A stretch of DNA of 64,000 nucleotides from Pseudoclavibacter helvolus (GTDB taxonomy: Bacteria > Actinomycetota > Actinomycetes > Actinomycetales > Microbacteriaceae). The notes beneath the pieces were generated by a model. That model saw nothing but the letters and a program-made list of their open reading frames with translations, was not told the origin of the DNA and searched no databases. Within the stretch, counting starts at the first letter, position 1; the number at the start of each line of letters is the position of its first letter. Of the stretch, positions 16,489 to 24,438 are shown in pieces. The position numbers and the translations under genes were made by a program. The DNA lies in NCBI RefSeq assembly GCF_014191305.1, contig NZ_JACHWJ010000002.1:310001-374000 (forward strand). The letters run 5' to 3'.

Positions 16489-17642
16489 TTCTCGCCCGCC
16501 TGCTCTGCCAGCGACACCCGGCGGCCGGAAGCGTTCGACTCGAGGGCGGCCTCCGCGAGCAGCATGCCCTTGGCGCCCGAGCGGAAGTCGTAGTTGTGCT
16601 CGCCGTCGTCGAGCACGTAGCGCAGGAACTCGATCCACTGCAGCTTGAAGCCGTTGTCGACAGCGTCGTTCTGCGGCACCTCGATCCAGTCGGCCGAGTA
16701 ATCGTGGTCGTCGCGCAGATCGGGGTTCCAGGTGGGCTTCGGAGTGACGTTGCGAGGCTGCACCTTCGCGCCGAACAGACCAACCACGGCGCTACCGTGC
16801 GTGCCGTCGACGTGGATCTCGACAAGCTCGTCGCGGTTCACCCGCACCGTCCAGCTCGAGTTGAACTGCACGATCGGGCCGTCGGCGAGGTCGAAGATCG
16901 CGTAGGCCGCGTCGTCGGCCGTCGCCGTGTAGCTCTTCCCCGCCTCGTCGAAGCGCTCCGGGATGTGCGTGCGCGTCTCGGCGTAGACCGAGGAGATCTC
17001 GCCGAAGAGGTTCTCGATGACGTAGTTCCAGTGCGGGAACATGTCGACGACGATGCCGCCGCCGTCTTCCGAGCGGTAGTTCCAGCTCGGGCGCTGCGCG
17101 GGCTGCCAGTCGCCCTCGAAGACCCAGTAGCCGAACTCTCCGCGCACCGAGAGAATCTCGCCGAAGAAGCCGCTCTCGATGAGGCGGCGAAGCTTGATGA
17201 GCCCGGGCAGGTAGAGCTTGTCGTGCACAACCCCGTTCTTGACGCCGGCGGCCTCTGCCTCCTCCGCGAGTGCTAGCGCATCCGCGTAGCTCTCCGCCGT
17301 GGGCTTCTCGGTGTAGATGGCCTTGCCTGCCGCGATGGCCTTGCGGATCGCGGGGACCCGCAGGCGCGTGATGAGGGCGTCGAAGTAGACGGGGAAGTCC
17401 TCGTCGGCGAGCGCCACGTCGAGGTCCGTCGTGAACTTCTCGATGTCGTGCTTCGCGGCGAGCTCGCGGAGGCGCTCCTCGTTGCGCGCCACCAGGTAGA
17501 GCTCGATGGGTCGGCGCGTGCCGTCGGAAAGCGGAATCCCACCCTCGTCGCGGAGCGCAAGTAGGGAGCGGACGAGGTGCTGGCGGTAACCCATGCGCCC
17601 CGTCGCGCCGTTGACGATGATCCCGAGCTTGTCCGTGGTCAT
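16485..17642 (-). CDS. Gfo/Idh/MocA family NAD(P)-dependent oxidoreductase
   Basis: A 385-aa dehydrogenase with an N-terminal Rossmann fold (IIVNGATGRMGYRQHLVRSL) and the family EKP motif (YTEKPTAESYADAL), where the lysine is catalytic. A later dimer/substrate domain contains GGGIVVDMFPHWNYVI, with a histidine at the usual active-site position. It would oxidise a sugar or cyclitol hydroxyl. I place the start at 17642, because GAGAGG then has 6-nt spacing; an ATG at 17648 sits directly on it. It is the first gene of the operon, with a LacI-type operator in its promoter spacer and a perfect 8-bp-arm hairpin (17658-17679) in the leader. Confidence 0.88.
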   Translation of the reverse strand: MTTDKLGIIVNGATGRMGYRQHLVRSLLALRDEGGIPLSDGTRRPIELYLVARNEERLRELAAKHDIEKFTTDLDVALADEDFPVYFDALITRLRVPAIRKAIAAGKAIYTEKPTAESYADALALAEEAEAAGVKNGVVHDKLYLPGLIKLRRLIESGFFGEILSVRGEFGYWVFEGDWQPAQRPSWNYRSEDGGGIVVDMFPHWNYVIENLFGEISSVYAETRTHIPERFDEAGKSYTATADDAAYAIFDLADGPIVQFNSSWTVRVNRDELVEIHVDGTHGSAVVGLFGAKVQPRNVTPKPTWNPDLRDDHDYSADWIEVPQNDAVDNGFKLQWIEFLRYVLDDGEHNYDFRSGAKGMLLAEAALESNASGRRVSLAEQAGEK

Positions 17643-17683
17643 ATCCATCCTCTCGTCTGAGCCTCGGCATTGAGGCTCAGGCC

Positions 17684-17712
17684 AGCGTATTGGAAAGCGC
17701 TTACCGAAACAA
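17684..17712 (-). promoter_or_regulatory. LacI-controlled promoter of the Gfo/Idh-DUF993-isomerase operon
   Basis: On the minus strand, -35 TTGTTT (17707-17712) and -10 TACGCT (17684-17689) are separated by exactly 17 bp. The spacer holds the operator GGAAAGCGCTTACC (17692-17705) with the LacI-family core AAGCGCTT. Binding there would block RNA polymerase directly. Confidence 0.65.
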
Positions 17713-17791
17713 GCGCGAATTGAACGAGCGGATGCGGCGCGGGAGATCGCGGGAACGCGACGCTGAACGCGCGCCTTGCGTCGAGGGTGGG

Positions 17792-18829
17792 TCAGCCCCG
17801 CTGCGGGGTGCTCTCGCGGATGACGACGGCTGTGTTCACAGGGAGGACAACCGGGCCGTCCTTGCCGCGCTCGGCGAGGGCGAGGCGCACCGCGCGGTAG
17901 CCCATGTCGCTCAGCGGGGCGACGACGGTCGTGAGGGGAGGGGTGACGTCGCGCACGAGGGCGATGTCGTCGAAGCCCGCGACCGACACGTCGCGGCCAG
18001 GCTCCTTCCCGAGGTCCCTGAGCGCGGTGAGCACGCCGGTCGCCATGAGGTCGCTCGTCGCGAAGATGGTGTCGGTGTCCGGGAAGCGTGAGAGCAGGGT
18101 GCGCAGGGCCTCGTAGCCGCCGTCGCGCGTGAAGGCGGCCGGGACGATCGCGTCCTCGTGCACTGCGAGGTCTGACTCTGCGAGTCCCGCGCGGAAGCCG
18201 TCGACTCGATCCCGGTTCGTGAGCAGGTCGAGGGGGCCGGTGACGATGCCAAACGCTCGCCCGCCTTGCCTGACGAGCTGCCGCGCGAGCTCCTGCGCGC
18301 CGTCTCGGTTGCGCAGCTCCACGACGTCGAACGGGGACGGTGCCTGGGCAACGAGGACCACTCGCCCGCCGGAGGCGTCGTACGCGATCAGCTGCTCTTC
18401 GAGGGCAGCTTGCTGGGGGTCGTCGAGTCGGCGGGACCCCGTGAGGATGATGGCGCGTGGTCGTTGCCCACGGAGCGTGCGCACGATCTCCAGCTCGCTC
18501 GTGACGCTGCGCTCGGCGGCGGCGATCGTCACGATGAGGTTCGCCTCTTCGGCTCCCCGCATGACGCCAGCGGCGATGGCGCTGAAGTAGGGGTCGGCGA
18601 TGTCGCTCACGACAACCGCGATGGTCGAGGATGCACCTCGCGCGACGGCCTGCGCGCTGAGGTTTGGCGAGTAGCCGAGCCGGTCCGCGGTCTCCTGCAC
18701 CCGCTTCTTGATCTCCTCGTTCACGCGTCTGCCTGCGCTGCCGTTGATGGCGCGCGAGGCTGTGGCGATCGAGACGCCGGCGGCCTGCGCGACCTCGCCG
18801 AGCGTGACGTGGTTTCCGTGTCGACTCAC
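17792..18829 (-). CDS. LacI family transcriptional regulator
   Basis: A 345-aa repressor. The N-terminal helix-turn-helix and hinge region (LGEVAQAAGVSIATASRAIN, then NEEIKKRVQETADRLGYSPN) are followed by a periplasmic-binding-protein-like effector domain (VVVSDIADPYFSAIAAGVMR onward). It lies directly upstream of the Gfo/Idh operon on the same strand and divergent from the glycerate kinase. LacI-type operators occur in both of those promoters (17692-17705 and 18886-18900), so it probably represses both and itself. The effector is likely the pathway's sugar or a derivative; this is inference. Confidence 0.9.
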   Translation of the reverse strand: MSRHGNHVTLGEVAQAAGVSIATASRAINGSAGRRVNEEIKKRVQETADRLGYSPNLSAQAVARGASSTIAVVVSDIADPYFSAIAAGVMRGAEEANLIVTIAAAERSVTSELEIVRTLRGQRPRAIILTGSRRLDDPQQAALEEQLIAYDASGGRVVLVAQAPSPFDVVELRNRDGAQELARQLVRQGGRAFGIVTGPLDLLTNRDRVDGFRAGLAESDLAVHEDAIVPAAFTRDGGYEALRTLLSRFPDTDTIFATSDLMATGVLTALRDLGKEPGRDVSVAGFDDIALVRDVTPPLTTVVAPLSDMGYRAVRLALAERGKDGPVVLPVNTAVVIRESTPQRG

Positions 18830-18885
18830 GAGTCTCCTCCCCGGCGCGCGGCGGTGCGCGCCGCCCTGACTACCAGGAGCCTAGC

Positions 18886-18923
18886 GGGAAACGCTTTCCT
18901 CGGTCGCGTCTCGTCGGTAGATT
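18886..18923 (+). promoter_or_regulatory. LacI-type operator and leaderless promoter of the glycerate kinase gene
   Basis: GGGAAACGCTTTCCT (18886-18900) is a GGAAA-N3-TTTCC inverted repeat between the divergent lacI and glycerate kinase genes. A -35 TTTCCT (18895-18900), 17-bp spacer and -10 TAGATT (18918-18923) would start transcription at about 18930, the A of the ATG itself, so the kinase mRNA may be leaderless. Confidence 0.55.
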
Positions 18924-18929
18924 GGGGGC

Positions 18930-20078
18930 ATGCAGCGCCGCACCGTCATCGCACCCGATTCGTTCAAGGGCACCGCCTCCGCGGCTGAGGTCGCCGCGGC
19001 GATCAGGCGGGGGTGGCTGCGTGCCAGGCCAGATGACGACTGCGTCGAGGTGCCGATGGCTGACGGCGGCGAGGGTACAACCGCCGCGATTGCGGGGTCC
19101 GTTCCCGGCGCGCGGGTTGTCATCGTGCCGGTCGAGGGCCCCGTCGGGGCGCCGGTGGATGCAGAGCTCGTGGAGCTGCCAGACGGCACTTGGGTGGTTG
19201 AGCTTGCCGAGACGAGCGGCATCGCGCTCCTCGCCGGGGTCGACCATGACTCGTGTTTCCGTGCGTCGACGATCGGGCTTGGGCAGGCCATCCGGTACGC
19301 GGCCGAGCATGGAGCGAGGCGGGTGCTCGTCGGGCTGGGGAGCAGCGCATCCACGGATGGTGGCGCCGGGATGCTGACTGCTCTTGGTGCTCGGTTCCTG
19401 GATGCTCACGGTGCCGAGATCCCGCTTGGCAACAGTGGACTGCACGCTCTGGAGAGCGTCGACCTTTCCGGGCTCGTCCGGATTCCTCCTGACGGTCTTG
19501 TTGCGCTGACCGACGTCGTGAACCCGCTGTTCGGCGAGCTCGGTGCGGCGGCGGTCTTCGGCCCGCAGAAGGGGGCAGCCCCAGAAGATGTTCCCGTGCT
19601 CGAAGCCGGGCTGGCTCGCCTGACCCAGGTGCTCGAGAGGGCGCCAGAGGCGAGTGGCGATGTTCTTGCGCTCGCCGCGGAGCCCGGTTCTGGGGCGGCG
19701 GGTGGCACCGGGTTCGGCCTGCTGGCTATCGGTGCGGAGATCTCCGCGGGTGCCGTCGCCGTCGCCGAGGCGGTCGGCCTGCGTGACCTCCTGCGCGGGG
19801 CGGACCTCATCATCACGGGAGAGGGCAGCTTCGACGCGCAGTCGGCGGCCGGAAAAGTCCCGTCGCTCGTTCGGAAGCTCGCGCAGGAAGAGGGGGCGCG
19901 GTTTAGTGTGATCGCAGGTCGCGTCGGCCTCGAAGCCGAGGAGCGTCAGGCGCTCTCCGCAGCAGGGGTCAGCATTCTCTCGCTGTCCGAGCTCGCGGGG
20001 TCGGGGCAGCGGGCAATGGACGAAACGCTCGAATGGCTTGAGGTTGCAGGGGAGCGGATGGCGGCGGAGGTCGCTTAG
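18930..20078 (+). CDS. Glycerate kinase
   Basis: A 382-aa glycerate kinase of the GarK/GlxK family, which phosphorylates D-glycerate with ATP to feed glycolysis. It starts with the typical VIAPDSFKGTASAAEVAAAI, has an MADGGEGTT motif around residue 46-54, GLGSSASTDGGAGMLTALG in the middle and a late ADLIITGEGSFDAQSAAGK. All parts of the family are present and the length is normal. It is divergent from the LacI regulator and shares its operator region, which ties it to the adjacent catabolic operon: glycerate would be an end product of that pathway. Confidence 0.93.
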   Translation: MQRRTVIAPDSFKGTASAAEVAAAIRRGWLRARPDDDCVEVPMADGGEGTTAAIAGSVPGARVVIVPVEGPVGAPVDAELVELPDGTWVVELAETSGIALLAGVDHDSCFRASTIGLGQAIRYAAEHGARRVLVGLGSSASTDGGAGMLTALGARFLDAHGAEIPLGNSGLHALESVDLSGLVRIPPDGLVALTDVVNPLFGELGAAAVFGPQKGAAPEDVPVLEAGLARLTQVLERAPEASGDVLALAAEPGSGAAGGTGFGLLAIGAEISAGAVAVAEAVGLRDLLRGADLIITGEGSFDAQSAAGKVPSLVRKLAQEEGARFSVIAGRVGLEAEERQALSAAGVSILSLSELAGSGQRAMDETLEWLEVAGERMAAEVA

Positions 20079-20085
20079 CGCGCGC

Positions 20086-20214
20086 TCAGGAGCTCACCGC
20101 GCGGTGGATCGCGCCGTCGACGCCGCCGCCGCGCATCCCGGTGTTGGCCGCGTGCACGACCGCGTCGACGCCCTGCTCGGTGATGTCGCCAAGAATTGCC
20201 ACGATGCGCGTCAA
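20086..20214 (-). pseudogene. Truncated macrodomain (O-acetyl-ADP-ribose deacetylase-like) remnant
   Basis: Read on the minus strand from a possible TTG at 20214, 42 codons give the N-terminal third of a macrodomain: [16 protein letters not shown] followed by [14 protein letters not shown], the classical ADP-ribose-binding loop 1. A TGA follows at 20086-20088. Real macrodomain proteins need another 100 or more residues, so this is a remnant. It lies directly downstream of the Fic gene in the same direction and is cut by the convergent glycerate kinase end. Confidence 0.8.
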
Positions 20215-20267
20215 GCGATCAGTCTCGCAGGCAAGGCATCAGAGAGCGAGGGTGGGGAGCACTCACG

Positions 20268-21512
20268 CTAGCGCTGGCTGCGGCGGATACCCGAGGCGAA
20301 TTCGTCCAGCGCGTCGAGGACCCCCGAGTGCTGCCAGACCCGTCCTCGACGTCGGCCCGTGCGCTCGGTGAGGACGCCTCGCTCCGTGAGCAGAGACAAG
20401 GCGCGATTCGCGGTCACCGCATCAACGGAGAGCATCCGCTGCACGAACGCGGAATCAACGATCGGCTGCCCCACGAGCAGTGGCAGCAGGCGCAGCCCAG
20501 TGGCCTGCGGCCGCACACCTGCAAGGAGCTCGCGTGAGCTGTCGAGTTCAGAACGCAACGCATCCACGAGATCCCGGCCAGCCGCCGCCGCGAACCTCGC
20601 CGCCTGCGCAAACGTGCGGACGATCGGCGCAGCGTCTCCCTGCCGGAAGGCGCCGAGTGCAGCGAAGTAGAGCTCGAGGTCGGTCAACAGGCCAGCGGAG
20701 AGCGGGACGGTCGTGTGCGACACGATTCCGCTCGCGCGAAGCATGACCTGGACCAGGGCGCGGCCCGTTCGCCCGTTGCCGTCGACGAATGGATGGATCG
20801 TCTCGAATTGCGCGTGCGCAACAGCGATCTGCAGCAGGGCGGGCATATCAGCGCGGTCGGCGAAGGTGAGCAGGTCATCGAGTGCTGAGGGTACGAGCTC
20901 CGGTTGGGGCGCCACGAAGTCGGCCTCTCGCGGGCCGGCGTTGCCTTTTCCGATCCAGACGAGTTCCTTGCGAAGCCAGCCGGCATGCTCCTCCATTCCG
21001 CGCTGGTGCGTGAGCAGTTCGCGGTGCATCGTCAGGATCGCGTCGACGGACAGCTGCTCCGTCAGCGCGACCGCCGCCTCCATTGCGCGGACGTTCCCAA
21101 TGACCGTCTGTGAGTTCGGGGAGGCTCCAGCGCCGATCTCTGCCAGCGCGAGCTGTTTCGCGCTTACCGTCAGGTTCTCGATCTGCGAGCTGGATGCGCT
21201 CTCCGTGCGCAGCAGGATCGCCGACATCGGGCCGAGGGCGGCATTTTCTGTGCCCAGGACAAGCGAGGCGTGGCGATCGAAGTCGCTCAAGGCTCGCGTT
21301 GCATCCTCGAGGTCTGCCCCGAGCTCGCTCGTGAGCGTGGGTGACCAGGCTGCGAGCTGTGCCGGTACCGCTGACGTGTATGTGCCTGTCTGTCGTCTCA
21401 CCTCGGAACGGGAAAACAAGCGGGCGTCGGAGGGGCGCCAGCTGTGGCGCGCCGCGCCGACCGCTGGCACGGCTATCACGGGCTCGCTCGTCTTGCTCTC
21501 CAGTGTTGCCAT
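20268..21512 (-). CDS. Fic family protein AMP-transferase (class II, C-terminal winged helix)
   Basis: A 414-aa Fic enzyme that would transfer AMP, or another nucleotide part, to a target protein. The catalytic motif is complete: HPFVDGNGRTGR in the Fic core. An N-terminal inhibitory-helix motif of the S-x-x-x-E-N type (SSQIEN) places it in class II, self-inhibited Fic proteins. The C-terminal about 80 residues look like a winged helix-turn-helix (AFVQRMLSVDAVTANRALSLL, ERGVL), so it may bind its own promoter, which carries a large inverted repeat. It is followed by a macrodomain remnant. No antitoxin is visible. Confidence 0.92.
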   Translation of the reverse strand: MATLESKTSEPVIAVPAVGAARHSWRPSDARLFSRSEVRRQTGTYTSAVPAQLAAWSPTLTSELGADLEDATRALSDFDRHASLVLGTENAALGPMSAILLRTESASSSQIENLTVSAKQLALAEIGAGASPNSQTVIGNVRAMEAAVALTEQLSVDAILTMHRELLTHQRGMEEHAGWLRKELVWIGKGNAGPREADFVAPQPELVPSALDDLLTFADRADMPALLQIAVAHAQFETIHPFVDGNGRTGRALVQVMLRASGIVSHTTVPLSAGLLTDLELYFAALGAFRQGDAAPIVRTFAQAARFAAAAGRDLVDALRSELDSSRELLAGVRPQATGLRLLPLLVGQPIVDSAFVQRMLSVDAVTANRALSLLTERGVLTERTGRRRGRVWQHSGVLDALDEFASGIRRSQR

Positions 21513-21522
21513 GCCTCCACTT

Positions 21523-21552
21523 TAGTAACACTTATGCCAAGAAGTGTTACTA
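21523..21552. promoter_or_regulatory. Perfect 11-bp-arm inverted repeat in the Fic promoter
   Basis: TAGTAACACTT (21523-21533) and AAGTGTTACTA (21542-21552) are perfect inverted arms separated by 8 bp, 11 bp upstream of the Fic start codon. AT-rich arms in a GC-rich genome, placed over the likely promoter (TTCCAC, 17 bp, CATAAG on the minus strand), suggest an operator, perhaps for the winged helix of the Fic protein itself. Confidence 0.7.
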
Positions 21553-21698
21553 GGTGGAACTCGTGTTGACACCATTGCCGATGGACGGTCTTGCGCTCAC
21601 AACGACTTCTGCGTTGCGAAACGCTCGCACCGCGCCGCTCGCGGCCACTACTGTGACCAGCAGAGCCGAACACTTCCCCGCGACGAACGGAGCCTCCC

Positions 21699-23324
21699 GT
21701 GATCATTCAAGAGTTGTGGACGCAGGACACCGACCCGTTCGGGAATCCATGGATCTCGGCGCTCGTCGCCGTGATCCCCATCGCGATCTTCCTCGTCTGC
21801 CTCACGGCGCTCAAGATGAAGGGCATCCTCGCCGCGAGCATCGCCGTCGTCGCCGAGATCGTGGTCGCGCTCGTCGCGTTCGGGATGCCGGGCACTGCGG
21901 TCGCAGGGTCCGGGTTCCTCGGAATCCTCACGGCCATCTGGCCCATCGCGTACATCATCGTCATGGCCGTGTGGCTGTACCGCCTCGCCGTCGCCAGCGG
22001 ACGCTTCGACGTGATCCGCGCATCCATCTCAGGTATCTCGCCCGACCAGCGCATCCAGGTGCTGCTCATCAGCTTTGCGTTTGGCGCCTTCCTCGAGGGG
22101 GCGGCCGGCTTCGGCGTGCCCATCGCGATCTGCGCCGCCTTGCTCGTGCAGCTCGGCTTCAAGCCCGTGAAAGCCGCCATGCTGTCGCTCGTCGCGAACG
22201 TCGCTGCCGGCGCCTACGGTGCCATCGGCATCCCCGTCATCGTCGGCGCGCAGGTCGCAGGCGTCGAGGTGCTCGAGATGTCGCGCATGATGCTGCTGCT
22301 TCTGCAGCCGCTGACGTTCCTCGTGCCGTTCCTGCTTGTCATCATCCTCGACGGCTGGCGCGGGCTCCGCGAGACCTGGCCCGCCACGCTCGTGGTGAGT
22401 GTCGTCTTCAGCGGAGTGCAGGCCTCCGTCCTCTGGTTCCTCGGGCCTGAGCTCGCCGACCTCGGCTCCGGCCTCACCGCCATGCTCGCCCTCTTCGCCC
22501 TCGGCCGCGTGTGGCAGCCGAAGCGAATCTTCCGCGAGGGCGGGGGAGAGGCTCCGGCCGTCGAGCGCCACAGCGTGCGCGAGATCGCCGTCGCCTGGAG
22601 CCCCTTCTACATCCTCACCGGCCTCATCCTCGTGTGGAGCATCCCCGCCTTCAAGCAGCTCTTCGCCGCCGACGGCCCGCTCGCGGCGGCCGTCATTAAG
22701 TTCCCCATCCCCGGGCTCACGGGACAGATCACGCTCCCGAGCGGTGACCCCGTCGCCAGCACCTGGGACTTCGCGCCCATCAGCGCGACCGGCACGGCCA
22801 TCCTGCTCGCCGTCATCGTGTCGTTCCTCACGACGTCGAGCCTCAAGGCCGCCGACCTCTGGGGTGAGCTCGTCGCCACCCTCCGCGAACTCTGGCAGGC
22901 GCTTCTGCTCATCGCGCTCATCCTCGTGCTCGCGAACATCGCCAACTACTCTGGCGGCTCCGCCAGCATCGGAAGTGCGCTTGCCGCCGTCGGCCCCGTC
23001 TTCCCGCTGCTCGCCCCCATCATCGGGTGGCTCGGCGTGTTTCTCACGGGCTCGGTCGTCAACAACAACACCCTCTTCGGGCCCTTGCAGGTCGCGACCG
23101 CGGGACGCATCGGAGTCTCGCCCGAGCTGCTCGTCGCCGCGAACACGGCCGGCGGCACGACGGCGAAGGTCATCTCCCCGCAGTCGATCGCGATCGCGGC
23201 GGGCGCGGTTGGGCTCTCGGGGCGCGAGGGTGAGATCCTGCGCATCTCCATCGGCTACAGCCTCGGGATGCTTGCCTTCATCTGCGTGTGGAGCTACACG
23301 CTCTCGGTGCTGCTCCCGGTGTAG
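21699..23324 (+). CDS. lctP: L-lactate permease (LctP family)
   Basis: A 541-aa integral membrane protein of the lactate permease family, normal in length (about 12-14 membrane segments). Family signatures include SFAFGAFLEGAAGFGVPIAI, NVAAGAYGAIGIPVIVGAQ and TGSVVNNNTLFGPLQ with TAGGTTAKVISPQSIAIAAG near the end. It imports lactate or glycolate with protons. The GTG start at 21699 follows ACGGAG with good spacing. No lactate dehydrogenase or regulator gene is adjacent, so it is probably expressed alone. Confidence 0.93.
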   Translation: MIIQELWTQDTDPFGNPWISALVAVIPIAIFLVCLTALKMKGILAASIAVVAEIVVALVAFGMPGTAVAGSGFLGILTAIWPIAYIIVMAVWLYRLAVASGRFDVIRASISGISPDQRIQVLLISFAFGAFLEGAAGFGVPIAICAALLVQLGFKPVKAAMLSLVANVAAGAYGAIGIPVIVGAQVAGVEVLEMSRMMLLLLQPLTFLVPFLLVIILDGWRGLRETWPATLVVSVVFSGVQASVLWFLGPELADLGSGLTAMLALFALGRVWQPKRIFREGGGEAPAVERHSVREIAVAWSPFYILTGLILVWSIPAFKQLFAADGPLAAAVIKFPIPGLTGQITLPSGDPVASTWDFAPISATGTAILLAVIVSFLTTSSLKAADLWGELVATLRELWQALLLIALILVLANIANYSGGSASIGSALAAVGPVFPLLAPIIGWLGVFLTGSVVNNNTLFGPLQVATAGRIGVSPELLVAANTAGGTTAKVISPQSIAIAAGAVGLSGREGEILRISIGYSLGMLAFICVWSYTLSVLLPV

Positions 23325-23336
23325 GCGCCGCATCCG

Positions 23337-23400
23337 CCGCATCCGCCGCTCGCCGCCGCTCGCCGCCGCTCGCCGCCGCTCGCCGCCGCTCGCCGCCGCA
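23337..23400. repeat. Tandem repeat of a 10-bp unit
   Basis: CGCCGCCGCT-type decamers are repeated about five times between the lactate permease stop and the first palindrome, followed by a CGCATCC. It lies outside any gene. Confidence 0.85.
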
Positions 23401-23424
23401 TCCCTCCGCCCGCTCCAAGAGCGC

Positions 23425-23489
23425 AGAGTTGTGCCAGTGTGCGGTCCCGGATGCGGGCAACAGCGTTCTGCCACAACTCTGTGCCCGCG
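23425..23489. repeat. REP-like imperfect palindrome A
   Basis: AGAGTTGTG (23425-23433) pairs with CACAACTCT (23472-23480) around a GGATGCG core. Its right half (about 23459-23489) is nearly identical to that of palindrome B 125 bp downstream, so the two are copies of one element. The region between permease and VOC gene (23325-23639) holds only these repeats. Confidence 0.65.
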
Positions 23490-23546
23490 AGCCGCCCGCG
23501 GGGCGCACGCGGCACCCGCATCCGCTGCTGGCCGGCTGCTTCGGGC

Positions 23547-23620
23547 CACAGGATTGTGGCGTTGTGCTGTTCCGGATGCGCGGAACAGCGTTGTGCCACA
23601 ACCCTGTGCCCGCGCCTCGC
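23547..23620. repeat. REP-like imperfect palindrome B
   Basis: CACAGGATTGTGGC (23547-23560) pairs with GCCACAACCCTGTG (23595-23608) with one mismatch, and an inner pair CTGTTCC/GGAACAG (23567-23573, 23582-23588) continues the stem. It shares its 3' half with palindrome A (AACAGCGTT...CCACAAC...CTGTGCCCGCG). Confidence 0.7.
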
Positions 23621-23639
23621 CTGCGCCGAGCAGTCGCAG

Positions 23640-24047
23640 CTACTTCGAGACGAAGAACTCCAGCGCGATCTGGTCGGGGTCCTTGAAGCTCAGAGCGCAG
23701 CCGTACGGCGCCTCGACGATGCCGCTGTGCTCGATGCCGTGCTCGCTGAGGTGGCTTGCCCAAGCCTCGAGCTCGTCGCGGCTCTCGACGGTGAAGCCGA
23801 TGTGGTCGAGCCCGGGGGAGAAGGGTGAGAAGCTGTCGGCCCCGTCGCCAGCGCCCTTCGCGCCCCGGTCGTGCTGCGTGAGACCGAGGTTCGTGCCGCC
23901 CGGCAGCGCGAAGAGCTTGCGGTGCAGCTGGTTGTCGTCGATCTCGGTCGCTGGCTCGAAGCCGAAGACCTGCGCGTAGAAGGCGACGCTCGTGTCGAGG
24001 TCGCGCACGGTCACCGCGAGGTGATGGATGTTCGTGAAGGTGGGCAT
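23640..24047 (-). CDS. VOC (glyoxalase/bleomycin-resistance) superfamily protein
   Basis: A 135-aa single vicinal-oxygen-chelate domain protein. It opens with FTNIHHLAVTVRDLDTSVAF, has an internal GLDHIGFTVESRDELEAWA repeat half and ends in FKDPDQIALEFFV, giving the usual His/Glu metal-ligand pattern of glyoxalase I-like, dioxygenase-like or drug-binding proteins. Substrate and metal are unknown. It is monocistronic and sits inside a 1.1-kb patch of palindromes and tandem repeats. Confidence 0.88.
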   Translation of the reverse strand: MPTFTNIHHLAVTVRDLDTSVAFYAQVFGFEPATEIDDNQLHRKLFALPGGTNLGLTQHDRGAKGAGDGADSFSPFSPGLDHIGFTVESRDELEAWASHLSEHGIEHSGIVEAPYGCALSFKDPDQIALEFFVSK

Positions 24048-24197
24048 CGTCGCTCATTCCTGCGCGTGGGGGTCGCGCGCTCAGGAGGCCATCTAACGCC
24101 TGCGCCGCTGGGAGGCCCCAGCACGCAACCTTCGGGTGTCAGAGAGTTCGCCTCAGGGAGCCCGGCTCGTTTCGGGCGTCAGGTTCGCCCACAGGGG

Positions 24198-24243
24198 TGT
24201 GGCTAAGTGCGGTTGCCGTGCGTTGCAAGAGCACTTGCCCACA
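24198..24243. repeat. REP-like imperfect palindrome C
   Basis: TGTGGCTAAGTGC (24198-24210) pairs with GCACTTGCCCACA (24231-24243), 11 of 13 positions. Its TGTGG/CCACA ends resemble palindromes A, B and D. Confidence 0.5.
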
Positions 24244-24274
24244 ACTTTGGCGGCAGGCAGCCGCGGCAGGCAGC

Positions 24275-24316
24275 GGCGGCAGGCGGCAGGCGGCAGGCGG
24301 CAGGCGGCAGGCGGCG
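24275..24316. repeat. Tandem repeat of the 7-bp unit GGCAGGC
   Basis: About five head-to-tail copies of GGCAGGC, with degenerate copies on the left from about 24250. The 391-bp stretch 24048-24438 holds this repeat, palindromes C and D and no gene that I can support. Confidence 0.8.
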
Positions 24317-24340
24317 ACAGGCGGGAGCGTGGCGGAGACA

Positions 24341-24389
24341 GCTGTGGCGAACCGCACCCCAGGAGTCAGAGGGTGCGGTTCGCCACAGC
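24341..24389. repeat. Perfect 19-bp-arm palindrome D, possible terminator
   Basis: GCTGTGGCGAACCGCACCC (24341-24359) and its exact reverse complement (24371-24389) are separated by 11 bp, 50 bp beyond the alpha-mannosidase stop. It could end that transcript or be another member of the TGTGGC/GCCACA palindrome family seen at 23.4-24.2 kb. Confidence 0.8.
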
Positions 24390-24438
24390 CTCGGACCGGG
24401 CGGGCAGCGCAGTCTGCGCCGCCCGGTCTCCCCAGACG

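Noticed and set aside
22029-23549. 506-codon minus-strand frame opposite the lactate permease
   Set aside because: Composition is Arg/Glu/Asp/Gly-rich without motifs, while the plus strand encodes a complete LctP.
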